A DNA stretch of 43,916 nucleotides from Acidobacteriaceae bacterium (GTDB taxonomy: Bacteria > Acidobacteriota > Terriglobia > Bryobacterales > Bryobacteraceae): NCBI GenBank assembly GCA_020247055.1, contig JADCJL010000206.1, forward strand, positions 1 through 43,916, read 5' to 3'. The position numbers and the translations under genes are program-made. The notes below the pieces were generated by a model that was not told where the DNA came from, did not search any database, and saw nothing but the letters and a program-made list of their open reading frames with translations. Shown here one piece after another: positions 17,658-26,945 of the stretch. Numbering within the stretch: the first letter of the stretch is position 1; every line of letters begins with the position of its first letter.

Positions 17658-18436
17658 CGCTCCTGGCAGCGCGGGCAGAAGTGGGTACCGCGCTGCTGTA
17701 GCGTTTTTTTCTCAATAACCGTTCCGCACCGTCGGCATGGTTTTCCCTCTCTGGCGTAAACCTGATGCTGGAGTTGAAAGGATCCTTTTTCTCCGGCGGT
17801 ATTCACGTAGTCGGAGATTGACGACCCGCCAGCTTCAATTGCTTCGGCCAGCAGGACCTTCATCTCGCGCCATAGCGTGGTCCAAACGGACCCAGGGAGA
17901 TCTTCGGTTCGCCGCTCCGGATGAATTCGCGCCCGGAACAGCAGTTCGTCCGCATAGATGTTGCCGAGGCCCCGCAGGAACCGCTGGTTCAGCAGTAGGC
18001 CTTTCACCGCGGTGCGATAGCTTGTGGCGCGCCCATTAAAGGCTATCCGGCTGATCTCCAACGGATCCGGTCCCAGGGCGGCGACCGGCTCTGGGAGGGA
18101 CTCGCTCCAGAGTACCCGGCCGAACTGCCGGATGTCTTCGAGGCTCAACGAAAATCCGTCGAACTCCCAGACCGCCCGGGTGTATGGGTTGGCCGGCACG
18201 TCGAACAAGAGCTTGCCGGTCATTCCCAGGTGCACGGCCAGCACGCCCCGGTCGAGATCGAAGACGATATACTTGCCGTAGCGGCGCACCTCGGCCACGC
18301 GCACGCCGGCTAACTCCGGCGGAAAAGTTCCTCGAAAGACGCGGGAAGGCTGATAACGCCCCGTTCGGATGGTCTGCCCCTTTAGCCGGGGCGCCAGGGA
18401 CCGGACAATTGTTTCCACTTCCGGTAGTTCCGGCAC
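17654..18436 (-). CDS. mutM: Formamidopyrimidine-DNA glycosylase
   Basis: A 260-residue bifunctional glycosylase/AP lyase for oxidised purines such as 8-oxoguanine. It has the catalytic Pro2-Glu3 start (MPELPEVETI), Lys55 in RRYGKYIVFDL, the helix-two-turn-helix with RFLRGLGNIYADELLF, and a C-terminal zinc finger with Cys234, Cys237, Cys254 and Cys257. Length is typical. The stop overlaps that of rpmB on the other strand and no terminator separates the two genes. The Rieske gene ends 3 bases before its start on the same strand, so they are likely co-transcribed. Confidence 0.97.
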   Translation of the reverse strand: MPELPEVETIVRSLAPRLKGQTIRTGRYQPSRVFRGTFPPELAGVRVAEVRRYGKYIVFDLDRGVLAVHLGMTGKLLFDVPANPYTRAVWEFDGFSLSLEDIRQFGRVLWSESLPEPVAALGPDPLEISRIAFNGRATSYRTAVKGLLLNQRFLRGLGNIYADELLFRARIHPERRTEDLPGSVWTTLWREMKVLLAEAIEAGGSSISDYVNTAGEKGSFQLQHQVYAREGKPCRRCGTVIEKKTLQQRGTHFCPRCQER

Positions 18437-18439
18437 CGG

Positions 18440-18748
18440 CTAATCCAGCTCAACCGCAATCGAGCGGTCTTCGAGCACGTGCACCGGATAGCGCCGGAGA
18501 GACAGACCCGGATCAAACGCGCACACGCCAGTCGTGCAATCGAACTCCCAACCGTGCCACGGACACACCAGGAGCGTCCCGTGCAGTGCGCCCATCGCCA
18601 GCGGTCCTCCCCGGTGTGGACACCGGTTATCCACGGCGAACAACTTCCCGTTTACATTGCACACCGCCACCTCCCTGTTGTCCTGACGAAACTCAAGCAC
18701 CCCGCCGGGTCGTAGGTCATCGAGCGAGCCAACCTGCACCAAGGCCAT
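18440..18748 (-). CDS. Small Rieske [2Fe-2S] protein
   Basis: A 102-residue single-domain Rieske protein. Ligands are Cys43 and His45 in NRCPHRGGPL and Cys62 and His65 in VCPWHGWEFD. There is no signal peptide or membrane segment, so it is a cytosolic ferredoxin of the NirD/BphF type, likely passing electrons to an oxygenase or reductase not seen here. It lies directly upstream of mutM (3-base gap) and 16 bases from the divergent binding-protein gene. GGTAGG stands about 12 bases before the ATG. Confidence 0.9.
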   Translation of the reverse strand: MALVQVGSLDDLRPGGVLEFRQDNREVAVCNVNGKLFAVDNRCPHRGGPLAMGALHGTLLVCPWHGWEFDCTTGVCAFDPGLSLRRYPVHVLEDRSIAVELD

Positions 18749-18764
18749 ATAGAATTAACCTACC

Positions 18765-19727
18765 ATGCGATTCCCGCTCCTTTTCTGTGTCCCACTGTTT
18801 CTCCTTGCCGCCTGCCGCCCGTCCCCGTCGAAGGTGATTGGGGTGGTTCCGAAGGGCGCGGGCCATATCTTCTGGCTCACGGTGAAGGCGGGGGCGGAGA
18901 AGGCAGCCGCCGAGTCTGGCTACACCATCGAGTGGAACGCCCCGACCCTCGAAGTCGATGCCAGCCGTCAGCGGGACATCGTCGACTCCATGGTCACCCG
19001 GCGGCTCGCCGGCATCGCCCTCGCCCCGGTAGATCGCAAGGCGCTCGCCGGCGCCGTGGACCGCGGCAACGCGGCGGGAATCCCCATGGCCGTGTTCGAC
19101 TCCGACGTTGACACGACCAACCGCCTGACCTACGTCGCAACCGATAACCGCGCCGGAGGACGACTGGCCGCGCAGCGCCTGGCGGCCGTGATCGGCGGCA
19201 AGGGAAAGGTCGCGGTGATCGGCTTCATGCCCGGCAGCGCTTCGACCATGGAGCGGGAGGCCGGATTTCGCGAGGAAATAGCGGCCCACCATCCCGGCAT
19301 TCAAATCGTGGTTGAGAGCTTCGGTATGGCGGATCGCGCCAAGGCGATGGCGGTAACCGAAAACGCCCTGACCGCGCACGCTGACCTCGCCGGAATTTTC
19401 GCCGACAACGAGTCCAGTTCGGCCGGGGCCTTGCAAGCCATCAAGAGCCGCCAGGCAAAAAAGGTGAAGTTTGTGGCTTTTGACGCCAACGAACAGTTCA
19501 TCGAGGACCTGCGCGCCGGCTGGATCGATGCGCTGATTCTCCAGGACCCTTTCGCGATGGGGTATCAATCCGTGAAGGCGATTACCGTTGCTCTCAGCGG
19601 CGGCGCCCCCGCGCCCCGCCAAGACTTGCCCGCGACGCTCGTGACGCTGGCGAACCTTGACGCCGGAGCGATCCCGCCGATGATCTTGCCGGGCGCCCAG
19701 AAGAGGTTGACGCAGGGAGCACATTAG
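18765..19727 (+). CDS. Sugar-type ABC transporter substrate-binding lipoprotein
   Basis: A 320-residue periplasmic binding protein of the ribose/galactose (RbsB-like) family. The N-terminus is a lipoprotein signal ending LLAAC (Cys17). The body has the two-lobe pattern: IGVVPKGAGHIFWLTVKAGAEKAA, the DSMVTRRLAGIALAPVD helix, TYVATDNRAGGRLAAQ, and FVAFDANEQFIEDLR. Such proteins deliver sugars to an ABC importer or sense them for a kinase. No permease or ATPase gene lies nearby, so it is an orphan and its ligand is unknown. A long open frame on the opposite strand is a codon-bias shadow. Confidence 0.88.
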   Translation: MRFPLLFCVPLFLLAACRPSPSKVIGVVPKGAGHIFWLTVKAGAEKAAAESGYTIEWNAPTLEVDASRQRDIVDSMVTRRLAGIALAPVDRKALAGAVDRGNAAGIPMAVFDSDVDTTNRLTYVATDNRAGGRLAAQRLAAVIGGKGKVAVIGFMPGSASTMEREAGFREEIAAHHPGIQIVVESFGMADRAKAMAVTENALTAHADLAGIFADNESSSAGALQAIKSRQAKKVKFVAFDANEQFIEDLRAGWIDALILQDPFAMGYQSVKAITVALSGGAPAPRQDLPATLVTLANLDAGAIPPMILPGAQKRLTQGAH

Positions 19728-20107
19728 GCCGACACATTTCCCCGACTGGTCGAAATCTGCGCAACGAAGGTCCGGACAACGATCCGCTCCGGTTTCCGTG
19801 GCCCCTGCCTTGCGCCGGAATTCCGGCAGCGTTGATCCCCCCGGGCGGAAGGGCCGCGCCCCTCGCTTCGCCGCCACTCGCTCCTTGCTTAACGACGCCG
19901 GTATCCGAGCGGCTGAAGTAACCGCCATCGGCGGAACCGGAAGCTCGCCTCCGCCGTCTTCCATCGGCGACCGTACGCCGAAACGGCCGAGCATCGCGAA
20001 CCGTGGGAAGGGAAGTGAACCTCCCTTCCCTTCCCGACGGAAATGAAATCAACGCCGCTAGCCAAAGACAGGACGGAAGGACGCGATCGACTTCTGCCGG
20101 CCCTCGC
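19728..20107. other. Gene-free stretch with one hairpin
   Basis: No coding sequence could be supported in these 380 bases between the convergent binding-protein gene and folP; the open frames present are fragments of long shadow frames. The only clear structure is the stem-loop at 20005-20035. Confidence 0.5.
20005..20035. terminator. Stem-loop between convergent genes
   Basis: GGGAAGGGAAG (20005-20015) pairs perfectly with CTTCCCTTCCC (20025-20035) around a 9-nt loop. It stands 72 bases past the folP stop and 277 bases past the binding-protein stop. No T-run flanks either side, so a Rho-independent mechanism is doubtful; it could still stabilise or end both transcripts. Confidence 0.4.
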
Positions 20108-21697
20108 TTAGTCCCGCCGGAATCCAGGCGGCTTCGGAAACCGCGGCCGGAACGGCTTGCCGCCGGGTTTCTCCCCCGGGCCCCGTCCGCTCTCTCCGCC
20201 GTCTCCGGGGCGAGGGCCAAATCGCCTTGGCGGCTTCGTTCCATCCCCACCCGGCACCGGGCCCTCCCGTCTGGGCCAATCTCCGCCCCGTGGCGCCGGC
20301 CTGCCGCCCTCCGGTCCCCGGAAGGGCCGGGCCGGGCGATCAGAAAACCCCGAGCGCCCCGGACGAAACGGAGGGCCAGCGCCGGCACCTTTTTCAAAAC
20401 GGCCGGCCGGCGGTCGATCTCCCTCAAAACGAGGCTTCCGGTACGGCCGGTCGCCTTGGCCCGGGGCCTCCCTGTCCCGCTCTCCGGGCGGCGTCGACCG
20501 GGCGAAGGGCCGCTGATCGCCTCCACCTCGCTCCTCCTGCCCTCCGAACCGGGGACGTTTGACGTAGGGCAGACGTTCACCGCCCCGTTCGCCGCCTCGT
20601 TCACCGCCCGCCCACGGACCGGCGGGCCGGAGCCGACCCGGTTGCTCCTCGCCGCCGCGCTCCGGCCCCCTCCGCAGCTCGGCCGGCGGAAGCTCCGCCG
20701 CCGGGACGGGGCCGGTCGAGGCGACCCGTTCGCCGGGCCGCACGTCCCGCGGTCCCGGAAGGTCGGACGCTTCGCCGATACCGTAAGGGCGCCGTTCGCC
20801 GGCTTTCACGGCCCGCCGCTTCTCCTTCTGCTCCCGGACCTCTTCGGGGCCATTCCGCAGCAGGGCATCGGCGGCCTGCACCGTACAGGCTAGCGCCGCC
20901 ACCTTATGCACCCGCACCATGTGGGCGCCGGCGAGGATGGCGCCGGTCACCGCCGCCGCCGTGGCAAAGTCCTGCTGCAGGGCGTCGTTGCTCTTCTGGC
21001 CCAGGAAACTCTTCCGCGAGGCGCCCACCAAAATCGGCAGATCCAACTCGCGCAGCCGGCCCAGCCGGGAGAGGATCTCCCAGTTCTGGTCGCCGCGCTT
21101 GCCAAAGCCGAGGCCCGGGTCGATAATGATCTTCTGCCGATCAACAAGCGCCTTCTGCGCCCGGTTCACGCTGTGCTCGAGATCGGTCAACACCGTTTCG
21201 GCCGGGTGGGGCAGGTTCCCGAGCTTGGACCAGGTCTCGGGTGTCCCGCGCATGTGGTTCAGGATCAGCCCCGCGTCCTGGGCGGCGACGACGTTCGCAA
21301 GCCGCGGATCGATCGTCAGATTCGAGGGGTCGTTAATGAACGCCACCCCGTACTCCAGCGCCTTCGCCGCCACGCCGCTCTTGTAGGTATCGACCGAGAT
21401 CGGGATCGTTAATCGGCCCTCAAGCCGCTTGAGTACGGGAATCAGCCGGCGAAGCTCTTCGGCCTCGCTCACGGGCTTGGCGCCGGGTTTGGTCGATTCG
21501 GCGCCGATGTCGATCAGGTCGGCCCCCTGCTCCTCAAGCTCAATGGCCCGCGCCACGGCGCGGTCGGGATCGCTAAAGCGTCCCCCATCGGAAAAACTAT
21601 CCGGGGTTACGTTCAAAACCCCCATGATCAGGGTCCGATCCCCAAACTGCAGCTCGTGGCCGCGAACCTTCAACAGATACCGCTTGGGCCGGATCAT
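20108..21697 (-). CDS. folP: Dihydropteroate synthase with long Arg/Gly/Pro-rich tail
   Basis: Residues 1-282 are dihydropteroate synthase, which joins pABA to dihydropterin pyrophosphate in folate synthesis. Motifs: [11 protein letters not shown] (29-39), [11 protein letters not shown] (63-73), [10 protein letters not shown] (147-156), DPGLGFGK (193-200), GASRKSFLG (225-233), RVH (262-264). Residues about 283-529 form a low-complexity tail rich in Arg, Gly and Pro with many RGG, GER and RPF-like units; no domain is recognised and no Met occurs in it. Normal enzymes are about 270-290 residues. The start chosen is ATG 21697, which overlaps the tyrS stop (ATGA); the frame opens 18 bases earlier at 21715. 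Confidence 0.93.
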   Translation of the reverse strand: MIRPKRYLLKVRGHELQFGDRTLIMGVLNVTPDSFSDGGRFSDPDRAVARAIELEEQGADLIDIGAESTKPGAKPVSEAEELRRLIPVLKRLEGRLTIPISVDTYKSGVAAKALEYGVAFINDPSNLTIDPRLANVVAAQDAGLILNHMRGTPETWSKLGNLPHPAETVLTDLEHSVNRAQKALVDRQKIIIDPGLGFGKRGDQNWEILSRLGRLRELDLPILVGASRKSFLGQKSNDALQQDFATAAAVTGAILAGAHMVRVHKVAALACTVQAADALLRNGPEEVREQKEKRRAVKAGERRPYGIGEASDLPGPRDVRPGERVASTGPVPAAELPPAELRRGPERGGEEQPGRLRPAGPWAGGERGGERGGERLPYVKRPRFGGQEERGGGDQRPFARSTPPGERDREAPGQGDRPYRKPRFEGDRPPAGRFEKGAGAGPPFRPGRSGFSDRPARPFRGPEGGRPAPRGGDWPRREGPVPGGDGTKPPRRFGPRPGDGGESGRGPGEKPGGKPFRPRFPKPPGFRRD

Positions 21698-22866
21698 CCT
21701 TGTACCTTCTTCCATTTTTTGCCCAGCCGCAGCACGTAGCTGCCCGGGAAGTCCAACACGACCAACTCGGAAACCCGCGCGCCATCCACTTCGAGCGCGC
21801 CTTCCTTAATCTTTCGCTGTGCCTCGCTTCCCGACGCGGCTAAGCCGCACCGCACGAGCAGCTTATCGATCCGCAGCCCGGGCTCGGTCACCTGGTACTG
21901 TTCGAGCTCCGCCGGCACCGAACCTTGCGAAACCACCCGCACCCACTCCCCGGCGGCCCACTCGGCCTCCTCCCGTGAGTGGAAATCGGTCACAATCAGG
22001 CGGGCGAGCTCCATCTTGGTCTCTTTGGGATGGGCCTCCCGCAGCCGGGCAATCTCGCTCACGCTCTTGTCGGTGAGCAGTTCGTAATACCGGAACATCA
22101 GATCGTCGGGAATCGACATCAGCTTCGAAAACATCACCGCGGGCGGCTCGGTAATGCCCACGTAGTTATTTTTCGACTTCGACATCTTTTCGACCCCATC
22201 CAGGCCTTCGAGCAGCGGAACGGTGCCGACAATCTGGGGCGGCTGGCCGTAGGCCCGCTGCAACTCCCGTCCCACCAGCAGGTTGAACTTCTGATCGTTA
22301 CCGCCCAACTCCACATCGCACTGCATCCGCACCGAGTCGTAGCCCTGCGCGAGTGGGTAGAGAAACTCGTGAATCGAAATGGGGACGTTTGCCTGATACC
22401 GTTTTGAAAAATCGTCCCGCTCCAGAATCCGCGCAACGGTGTAGTGCGAACAGAGCCGCACCATCTCCTCAAACGTCATCGGCTCAAGCCACTTGCTGTT
22501 GAACTCGATGACGGTCTTGGCGGGATCGAGAATCTTAAAAACCTGGGCTTTGTAGGTCTCCGCGTTCGCGTTGATTTCTGCACGCGTCATCGGCGGCCGC
22601 ATGGCGTTACGCCCGGTGGGGTCGCCGATGAGACCGGTCATGTCGCCGATCAGAAACGTCACCGTGTGGCCAAGATCCTGGAAGTGCTTCATCTTCCGGA
22701 TCAGCACCGTGTGGCCAAGATGGAGGTCGGGCGCCGTGGGGTCGAACCCGGCCTTCACCCGTAGCGGCCGGCCCAGCTTCAGCCGTTCGCGGAGATCCTC
22801 TTCCCGGATCAACTCCGCCATGCCTTTTCTCAGATAGGCGATCTGCTCTTCAACTGTCAAAGCCAC
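21694..22866 (-). CDS. tyrS: Tyrosyl-tRNA synthetase
   Basis: A 390-residue class I synthetase charging tRNA-Tyr. The HIGH-type motif is HLGHT (near residue 49), followed by [17 protein letters not shown]; the second motif is KMSKSKNNY. The C-terminal part (about 325-390) is an S4 RNA-binding domain with [23 protein letters not shown]. The start is a GTG at 22866. It overlaps folP by four bases, so the two are likely coupled. Confidence 0.97.
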   Translation of the reverse strand: MALTVEEQIAYLRKGMAELIREEDLRERLKLGRPLRVKAGFDPTAPDLHLGHTVLIRKMKHFQDLGHTVTFLIGDMTGLIGDPTGRNAMRPPMTRAEINANAETYKAQVFKILDPAKTVIEFNSKWLEPMTFEEMVRLCSHYTVARILERDDFSKRYQANVPISIHEFLYPLAQGYDSVRMQCDVELGGNDQKFNLLVGRELQRAYGQPPQIVGTVPLLEGLDGVEKMSKSKNNYVGITEPPAVMFSKLMSIPDDLMFRYYELLTDKSVSEIARLREAHPKETKMELARLIVTDFHSREEAEWAAGEWVRVVSQGSVPAELEQYQVTEPGLRIDKLLVRCGLAASGSEAQRKIKEGALEVDGARVSELVVLDFPGSYVLRLGKKWKKVQG

Positions 22867-22877
22867 TCCAGCCTTCT

Positions 22878-22904
22878 ATTATCTCCCATCGGAGACACCG
22901 GCAA
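22878..22904 (-). promoter_or_regulatory. Candidate promoter before tyrS
   Basis: On the minus strand TTGCCG (22904-22899) and GATAAT (22883-22878) resemble -35 and -10 boxes, but the spacer is only 15 bases. A start site about seven bases after the -10 box would leave a leader of only about five bases before the GTG at 22866, so this is either a near-leaderless message or a chance match. Confidence 0.3.
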
Positions 22905-22924
22905 CGAATTTTCCCCGGAGTGGC

Positions 22925-22952
22925 AAAAAAGCCCCCGGTGGGATCCGGGGGC
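22925..22952 (-). terminator. Rho-independent terminator of the molybdenum hydroxylase operon
   Basis: On the minus strand GCCCCCGG (22952-22945) pairs with CCGGGGGC (22938-22931) around a 6-nt loop and is followed by six T (22930-22925). It starts nine bases after the stop of the large-subunit gene. Stem, loop and T-run are all textbook. Confidence 0.9.
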
Positions 22953-22960
22953 CTGGGCTG

Positions 22961-25192
22961 CTACACCAGCTTTGTCTTCCGGACCGGCAACTCGCGGATC
23001 CGTTTGCCCGTGGCGGCAAAGATCGCGCTGGTAATTGCCGGGGCGATCGGGGGAACCCCGGGTTCGCCGATGCCGGCCGCCGGCGCCTTGCTCGGTACCA
23101 GGTGGACGTGGGTCACCCGCGGCGCTTCCTGTATCCGCGCCACCGGATAGTTGTTGAAGTTAGACTGCACAATTCGCCCGTCCGCGGCAGTAATCTCGCC
23201 CATCATCGCCAGACTGGTGCCGAACACTGCCGCCCCTTCCACCTGCGAACGGGCGCGCTCCGGGCTGATGATCTGGCCCGCGTCGACGGCCACATCGACC
23301 CGTGGAATCGTCAGCCGGCCCCGCTCATCCACCTCGACCTCCACCACCGCCGCCACGTAAGTCAGGAAGCTGCGGTGCGCCGCGACGCCGAGCGCCCGGC
23401 CCTTGCCGGGTTTCTTGTTGGCCCAGCCCGACTTCTCCGCCGCCACCTCCAGCACTCGCCTTAGCCGCGCCGTATCCACCGGGAACTTGTCCTGCCCCTG
23501 GTCGTTGTTCCAATACTTCATGCCGACGGGCTGAATCGGTACCTGCCGGTCGGGTCCGAGCAGGTCGAGGATGTACTCAACGCGGTCCCGGTTGGCCGCC
23601 GCCGCCAGCTCATCGACAAAGGAGTGGATGGCAAAGGCGTGGTAGATGTGGGCGACCGCTCGCATCCAGCCGATGCGCACATGGTTTTTGTGCGGCAGGT
23701 TTTCGGCGCGATGGTTGGCAATGGCGTAGGGCAGATCGACCCAGCCCATGCCCATCTCCAACTCCATGGCGTACTCGGCGGCGGCGTCGAAGGTCGAGCC
23801 GATCGAGGGGAACGCGCTGCGGTGCAGCCAAGCCGTGGGCCGGCCCTTCTCATCGAGCGCCGCCTTCATGTACATGCCGGCGTTGGCATGGTAGAAGTCG
23901 AACTTGATGTCGTCCTCCCGGCTCCAGACCACCTTCACCGGTTTGCCCACCTGCCTTGAAAGGATCGCCGCCTCGCAGACGTAATCGGGCTTCGATTTCC
24001 GGCCGAACCCGCCGCCGAGCAGGGTCACGTGGCAGGTCACGTCCTCCTTCTTGATCCCCATCGCCCCGGCCACGGCCTCCTGGACCGCCTGCGGATTTTG
24101 GGTCGCGGCGTAGGTGACCACCTTGCCGTCCCGCCACTCCGCCACGGCCGCCGGCGGCTCCATGGGCGCGTGCGACAGCAGCGGAACGTAGTAGGACGCC
24201 TCATGGATCCGGCTGGCGCCGGCAAAGACCTTGTCGACGTCCCCCTCGTTGCGGACCACCTTGCCCGGCTGCTTGATCTTGGCCAGAATCTCGGCCTTCT
24301 CGCGGGCGGAATCGAAGGCGCCGTTCGGACCCAGGTCCCACTCCACCTTCAGCTTCTTGCGACCCTGGGCCGCGGACCACGTGCTATCGGCGAGCACGGC
24401 TACCCCGCCAAGCGCCTGGAACAGATGCGGCGGCTTGAAGCCGGGAATGGTGCTTGTCTGCACAACGCCCTTGACACCTTTCACGGCCGAGTCGTCAAAG
24501 CTCCGCAGCTTGGCGCCCAGCACGGGCGGCCGTTCAATGGAGGCATAGAGCATGCCCGGCATCCGGGCATCGATGCCGAACCGGCCCGCGCCGCGGGTAT
24601 GGTCGGCCTGGTCAATGGTTGGCAGCTCCTTGCCGATGTAGCGGAACTCGCTCTCCGGCTTCAGACGAAGATCGCCTTTCTTCGGTACCGGCAGGGTTGC
24701 CGCGATCTTCACCAGCTCTCCGTAGGCTGCCTTCTTGCCGCTCTTGGCGTGGACGACGAAGTGGTTCTGACCCTTGCACTCCCCCGCCGGAACGTTCCAT
24801 TTCTTCGCCGCGGCCTGCTCCAGCATCAGCCGCGCCGTCGCGCCGGCCTCGCGCATCGCGTCGTAGAAGTCACGAATCGAGCAGGAGCCGTCCGTGTTCT
24901 GCGACCCGTACTTGGTATCCCCGACGGCCTGCTGCACCCGCACCTTCTGCCAGTCGGCTTCGAGCTCATCGGCCACCACCATCGGCAGGACACTCCGAAT
25001 GCCGGTCCCCATCTCGGACCGGTGCGCGACAATCACGGCCGTGCCGTTCGGCTCAAGACCCAGGTAGACGCTCGGCGACCAAGCGGCCGCCGCCGCTTCG
25101 GCCGATTCGACCCCCACGCCGAGCACGAGCGCCCCGGCTCCGATCGCGCTGCCGAGAAAGCCCCGGCGGGAAACTTTTTCAATGTGCGTCAC
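22961..25192 (-). CDS. Molybdopterin-binding aldehyde/isoquinoline oxidoreductase large subunit, Tat-exported
   Basis: A 743-residue protein of the xanthine oxidase family, closest in layout to the beta subunit of isoquinoline 1-oxidoreductase (IorB). Residues 1-37 are a Tat signal with the twin-Arg motif SRRGFLG, then a hydrophobic stretch. The Mo-cofactor body follows, with [13 protein letters not shown] and the catalytic Glu710 in [12 protein letters not shown]. Such enzymes hydroxylate N-heterocycles or aldehydes; the substrate is unknown. The GTG start at 25192 overlaps the small-subunit stop (GTGA). The frame is open further upstream, but that part lies over the small-subunit gene and is not coding. 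Confidence 0.9.
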   Translation of the reverse strand: MTHIEKVSRRGFLGSAIGAGALVLGVGVESAEAAAAAWSPSVYLGLEPNGTAVIVAHRSEMGTGIRSVLPMVVADELEADWQKVRVQQAVGDTKYGSQNTDGSCSIRDFYDAMREAGATARLMLEQAAAKKWNVPAGECKGQNHFVVHAKSGKKAAYGELVKIAATLPVPKKGDLRLKPESEFRYIGKELPTIDQADHTRGAGRFGIDARMPGMLYASIERPPVLGAKLRSFDDSAVKGVKGVVQTSTIPGFKPPHLFQALGGVAVLADSTWSAAQGRKKLKVEWDLGPNGAFDSAREKAEILAKIKQPGKVVRNEGDVDKVFAGASRIHEASYYVPLLSHAPMEPPAAVAEWRDGKVVTYAATQNPQAVQEAVAGAMGIKKEDVTCHVTLLGGGFGRKSKPDYVCEAAILSRQVGKPVKVVWSREDDIKFDFYHANAGMYMKAALDEKGRPTAWLHRSAFPSIGSTFDAAAEYAMELEMGMGWVDLPYAIANHRAENLPHKNHVRIGWMRAVAHIYHAFAIHSFVDELAAAANRDRVEYILDLLGPDRQVPIQPVGMKYWNNDQGQDKFPVDTARLRRVLEVAAEKSGWANKKPGKGRALGVAAHRSFLTYVAAVVEVEVDERGRLTIPRVDVAVDAGQIISPERARSQVEGAAVFGTSLAMMGEITAADGRIVQSNFNNYPVARIQEAPRVTHVHLVPSKAPAAGIGEPGVPPIAPAITSAIFAATGKRIRELPVRKTKLV

Positions 25193-25644
25193 GCCTTCAC
25201 CCCCGCGGCGATCTGGATCGCCTGCCGGATCCGCTGGTAGGTGCCGCAGCGGCAGATGTTGCCTTGCATGGCGGTGTCGATGTCGGCGTTGGTAGGCTTC
25301 GGCTTGGCTTTGAGCAGCGCCGCCGCCTGCATGATCTGGCCGCTCTGGCAGTAGCCGCACTGCGAGACGTTGCACTGCTTCCAGGCTGCCTGCAACGGAT
25401 GCTCGCTCTTGGCGCCCAGGCCTTCGATGGTCGTTATCTCTTTTCCTGCGGCGTCGCGCATCGAGGTGACGCAACTCCGGGTTGCCTCCCCGTTGACATG
25501 AACCGTGCAAGCCCCGCACAATCCCGCACCGCAGCCAAACTTAGTGCCGGTGTAATCCAACACATCCCGCAGATACCACAGCAAGGGCATCTCCGGGTCG
25601 CCATCAAACCTTTTGGCGGACCCGTTCACTTTGAGCTGAATCAT
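25189..25644 (-). CDS. [2Fe-2S] small subunit of a molybdenum hydroxylase
   Basis: A 151-residue IorA/CoxS-type protein with two iron-sulfur sites: the plant-ferredoxin-like N-domain (Cys38, Cys43, Cys46, Cys58) and the helical C-domain (Cys96, Cys99, Cys131, Cys133, in [10 protein letters not shown] and CRCGTY). It passes electrons from the Mo site of its partner to an external acceptor. It has no signal peptide and is presumably co-exported with the Tat-bearing partner. GGGAGG lies 8-13 bases before the ATG. Confidence 0.93.
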   Translation of the reverse strand: MIQLKVNGSAKRFDGDPEMPLLWYLRDVLDYTGTKFGCGAGLCGACTVHVNGEATRSCVTSMRDAAGKEITTIEGLGAKSEHPLQAAWKQCNVSQCGYCQSGQIMQAAALLKAKPKPTNADIDTAMQGNICRCGTYQRIRQAIQIAAGVKA

Positions 25645-25700
25645 AACAGCCTCCCGAACTAGAGACTATTCCCATCCGGGATCCGGAGTCAACCGCCGCC

Positions 25701-26933
25701 TCAGCGGATTCGACCCTGGCCGGCTCCGGGGTTCATGCCGGGAAACGGGCTTGGGGTCATTCCCTGCATGCCGCCTGGCATGCCCCCCTGCATGGGGATT
25801 CCGCCGGGGTTCATCCCGGCGCCGCCCATGCCCTGCCGCTGTCCCGGCTGGTTCCCTCCGCCGCCCGCCTGCTTGTTCGGGTCGTAGACGAACTCCCACT
25901 CTTTGTAGTTGGTTTTTTCGTTGTAGATTTTAATGCCTTCGCGGTCGACCTTGCTGGCGATCCCCACAATGCCGCCTCCCAGACCCTGGGACTGCTGCCC
26001 TCCCATAGCCGCGGCGAGGCCCTGCGGGTTGGGCGTCGTCAGCAGCCGGCGAATCATGTCGGTCGCCGGATTTACGTTGATGCCGGTGGCCCCCTGCCCG
26101 GTCATCGGCCCGGACATGGGCGGTCCAAAGCTGGTGGACCCGCTCCCGGGCACACGCAGTTGCCCGTTGTTGGCCGGCGTGGCGTTGAACCTCGCCGGAT
26201 CGGGGGGCATCATGCCGCCCACGGTGTAGCCGCCGCCCCCCACCGTGTAGCCGCCGCCCCCCGATTGGGGTTGGGGCTGGGCCATCTGGCCGCCGGTCTG
26301 CGAGTTGGCGGCGGCGTTCGGGTACGTCCCCGGCGCGGCGAACGGTCCGGGCAGGCCGGGCGCCGTGGGGACCGCGCCGGGCGCCGTGGGGACCGCGCCG
26401 GGTGGAAGAGGCGCGCCGCCTTCACCGCCCGGCGGCGGGGGAACCATCCCCGGGGCGCCGGGCCGTTCGGACTCCCGCCGCGGGCCGCCCGCGACCGGCG
26501 CGTTGGGATCCGCGTTGAGCGTCACGCCAGAACCGACCGCATAAGGGTTGGCCGCCTCGCCCCCCGCCCCCGGCGCCTCGCCCGGCTTGGGTTGTTTCTT
26601 GACGAGCGAATCGGTCATGCGGCCCGTGGCGTCGGCGTGAATCAGCCGCCAGTCGTCGGTCCCGGTGAGCGGATCTTTGTACCGCCTGCGCAGAAAACGC
26701 GTTCCGTTGGTCTGCTCCAACTCTTCGACCGTCTGCGGGAGCTTCTTATTCTTGCGCACAAAGACCTCAATGCCCCGGATGTACTGCTCGCCCCGCTCGA
26801 CCAACAGCTCCTCTTTATTCCGTCGCGCTTCAAACGCCAGCCGCGGTAGTTCCATATACAACACCCAGGCCAACGCAGCCGCCATGGCGAACACCAGCAG
26901 CATCGCGAAACCGGACTCCGGGCGTGACCGCAT
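25701..26933 (-). CDS. Pseudopilin-like protein with long Gly/Pro-rich region
   Basis: A 410-residue protein. Residues 1-30 resemble a prepilin N-terminus (SGFAMLLVFAMAAALAWVLYMEL), with a Gly before a Phe-led hydrophobic helix but without Glu at position 5 of the mature form, as in GspK-like minor pilins. Residues about 40-110 look like a GspG-type globular start, with RFLRRRYKDPLTGTDDW. The rest is Gly/Pro/Gln-rich with tandem PTAPGAV and GGGGYTV units; a small ordered part (about 325-365) holds KEWEFVYDPNK. Last gene of the pilus/secretion operon; probably a minor pilin or adaptor. The repeats make length variation likely. Confidence 0.7.
   Translation of the reverse strand: MRSRPESGFAMLLVFAMAAALAWVLYMELPRLAFEARRNKEELLVERGEQYIRGIEVFVRKNKKLPQTVEELEQTNGTRFLRRRYKDPLTGTDDWRLIHADATGRMTDSLVKKQPKPGEAPGAGGEAANPYAVGSGVTLNADPNAPVAGGPRRESERPGAPGMVPPPPGGEGGAPLPPGAVPTAPGAVPTAPGLPGPFAAPGTYPNAAANSQTGGQMAQPQPQSGGGGYTVGGGGYTVGGMMPPDPARFNATPANNGQLRVPGSGSTSFGPPMSGPMTGQGATGINVNPATDMIRRLLTTPNPQGLAAAMGGQQSQGLGGGIVGIASKVDREGIKIYNEKTNYKEWEFVYDPNKQAGGGGNQPGQRQGMGGAGMNPGGIPMQGGMPGGMQGMTPSPFPGMNPGAGQGRIR
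26224..26264. repeat. 21-bp tandem repeat, two copies, in the pseudopilin-like gene
   Basis: A 21-bp unit starting GTGTAGCCGCCG occurs at 26224-26244 and again from 26245, with the second copy diverging at its last bases. It encodes the doubled GGGGYTV segment in frame on the minus strand, so a change in copy number would keep the gene open. Confidence 0.85.
26358..26399. repeat. 21-bp perfect tandem repeat, two copies, in the pseudopilin-like gene
   Basis: Two identical 21-bp units (26358-26378 and 26379-26399) encode the doubled PTAPGAV segment on the minus strand. The repeat is a whole number of codons. Confidence 0.9.
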
Positions 26934-26945
26934 CCTGCTCTCCCC

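Noticed and set aside
18717-19994. 425-codon open frame on the - strand over the binding-protein gene
   Set aside because: The + strand frame has a lipoprotein signal and a clear periplasmic binding fold; the antisense text shows no domain and arises from GC-rich codon bias.
20003-20893. 296-codon open frame on the + strand opposite the folP tail
   Set aside because: It is the mirror of the Gly/Arg-rich tail, with low-complexity Arg/Pro text, no family motif and no start signal. The minus-strand reading continues a true DHPS domain.
25193-25519. N-terminal extension of the molybdenum hydroxylase large subunit upstream of the Tat signal
   Set aside because: This part overlaps the [2Fe-2S] subunit gene in another frame, is Arg/His-rich nonsense text, and would bury the twin-Arg signal.
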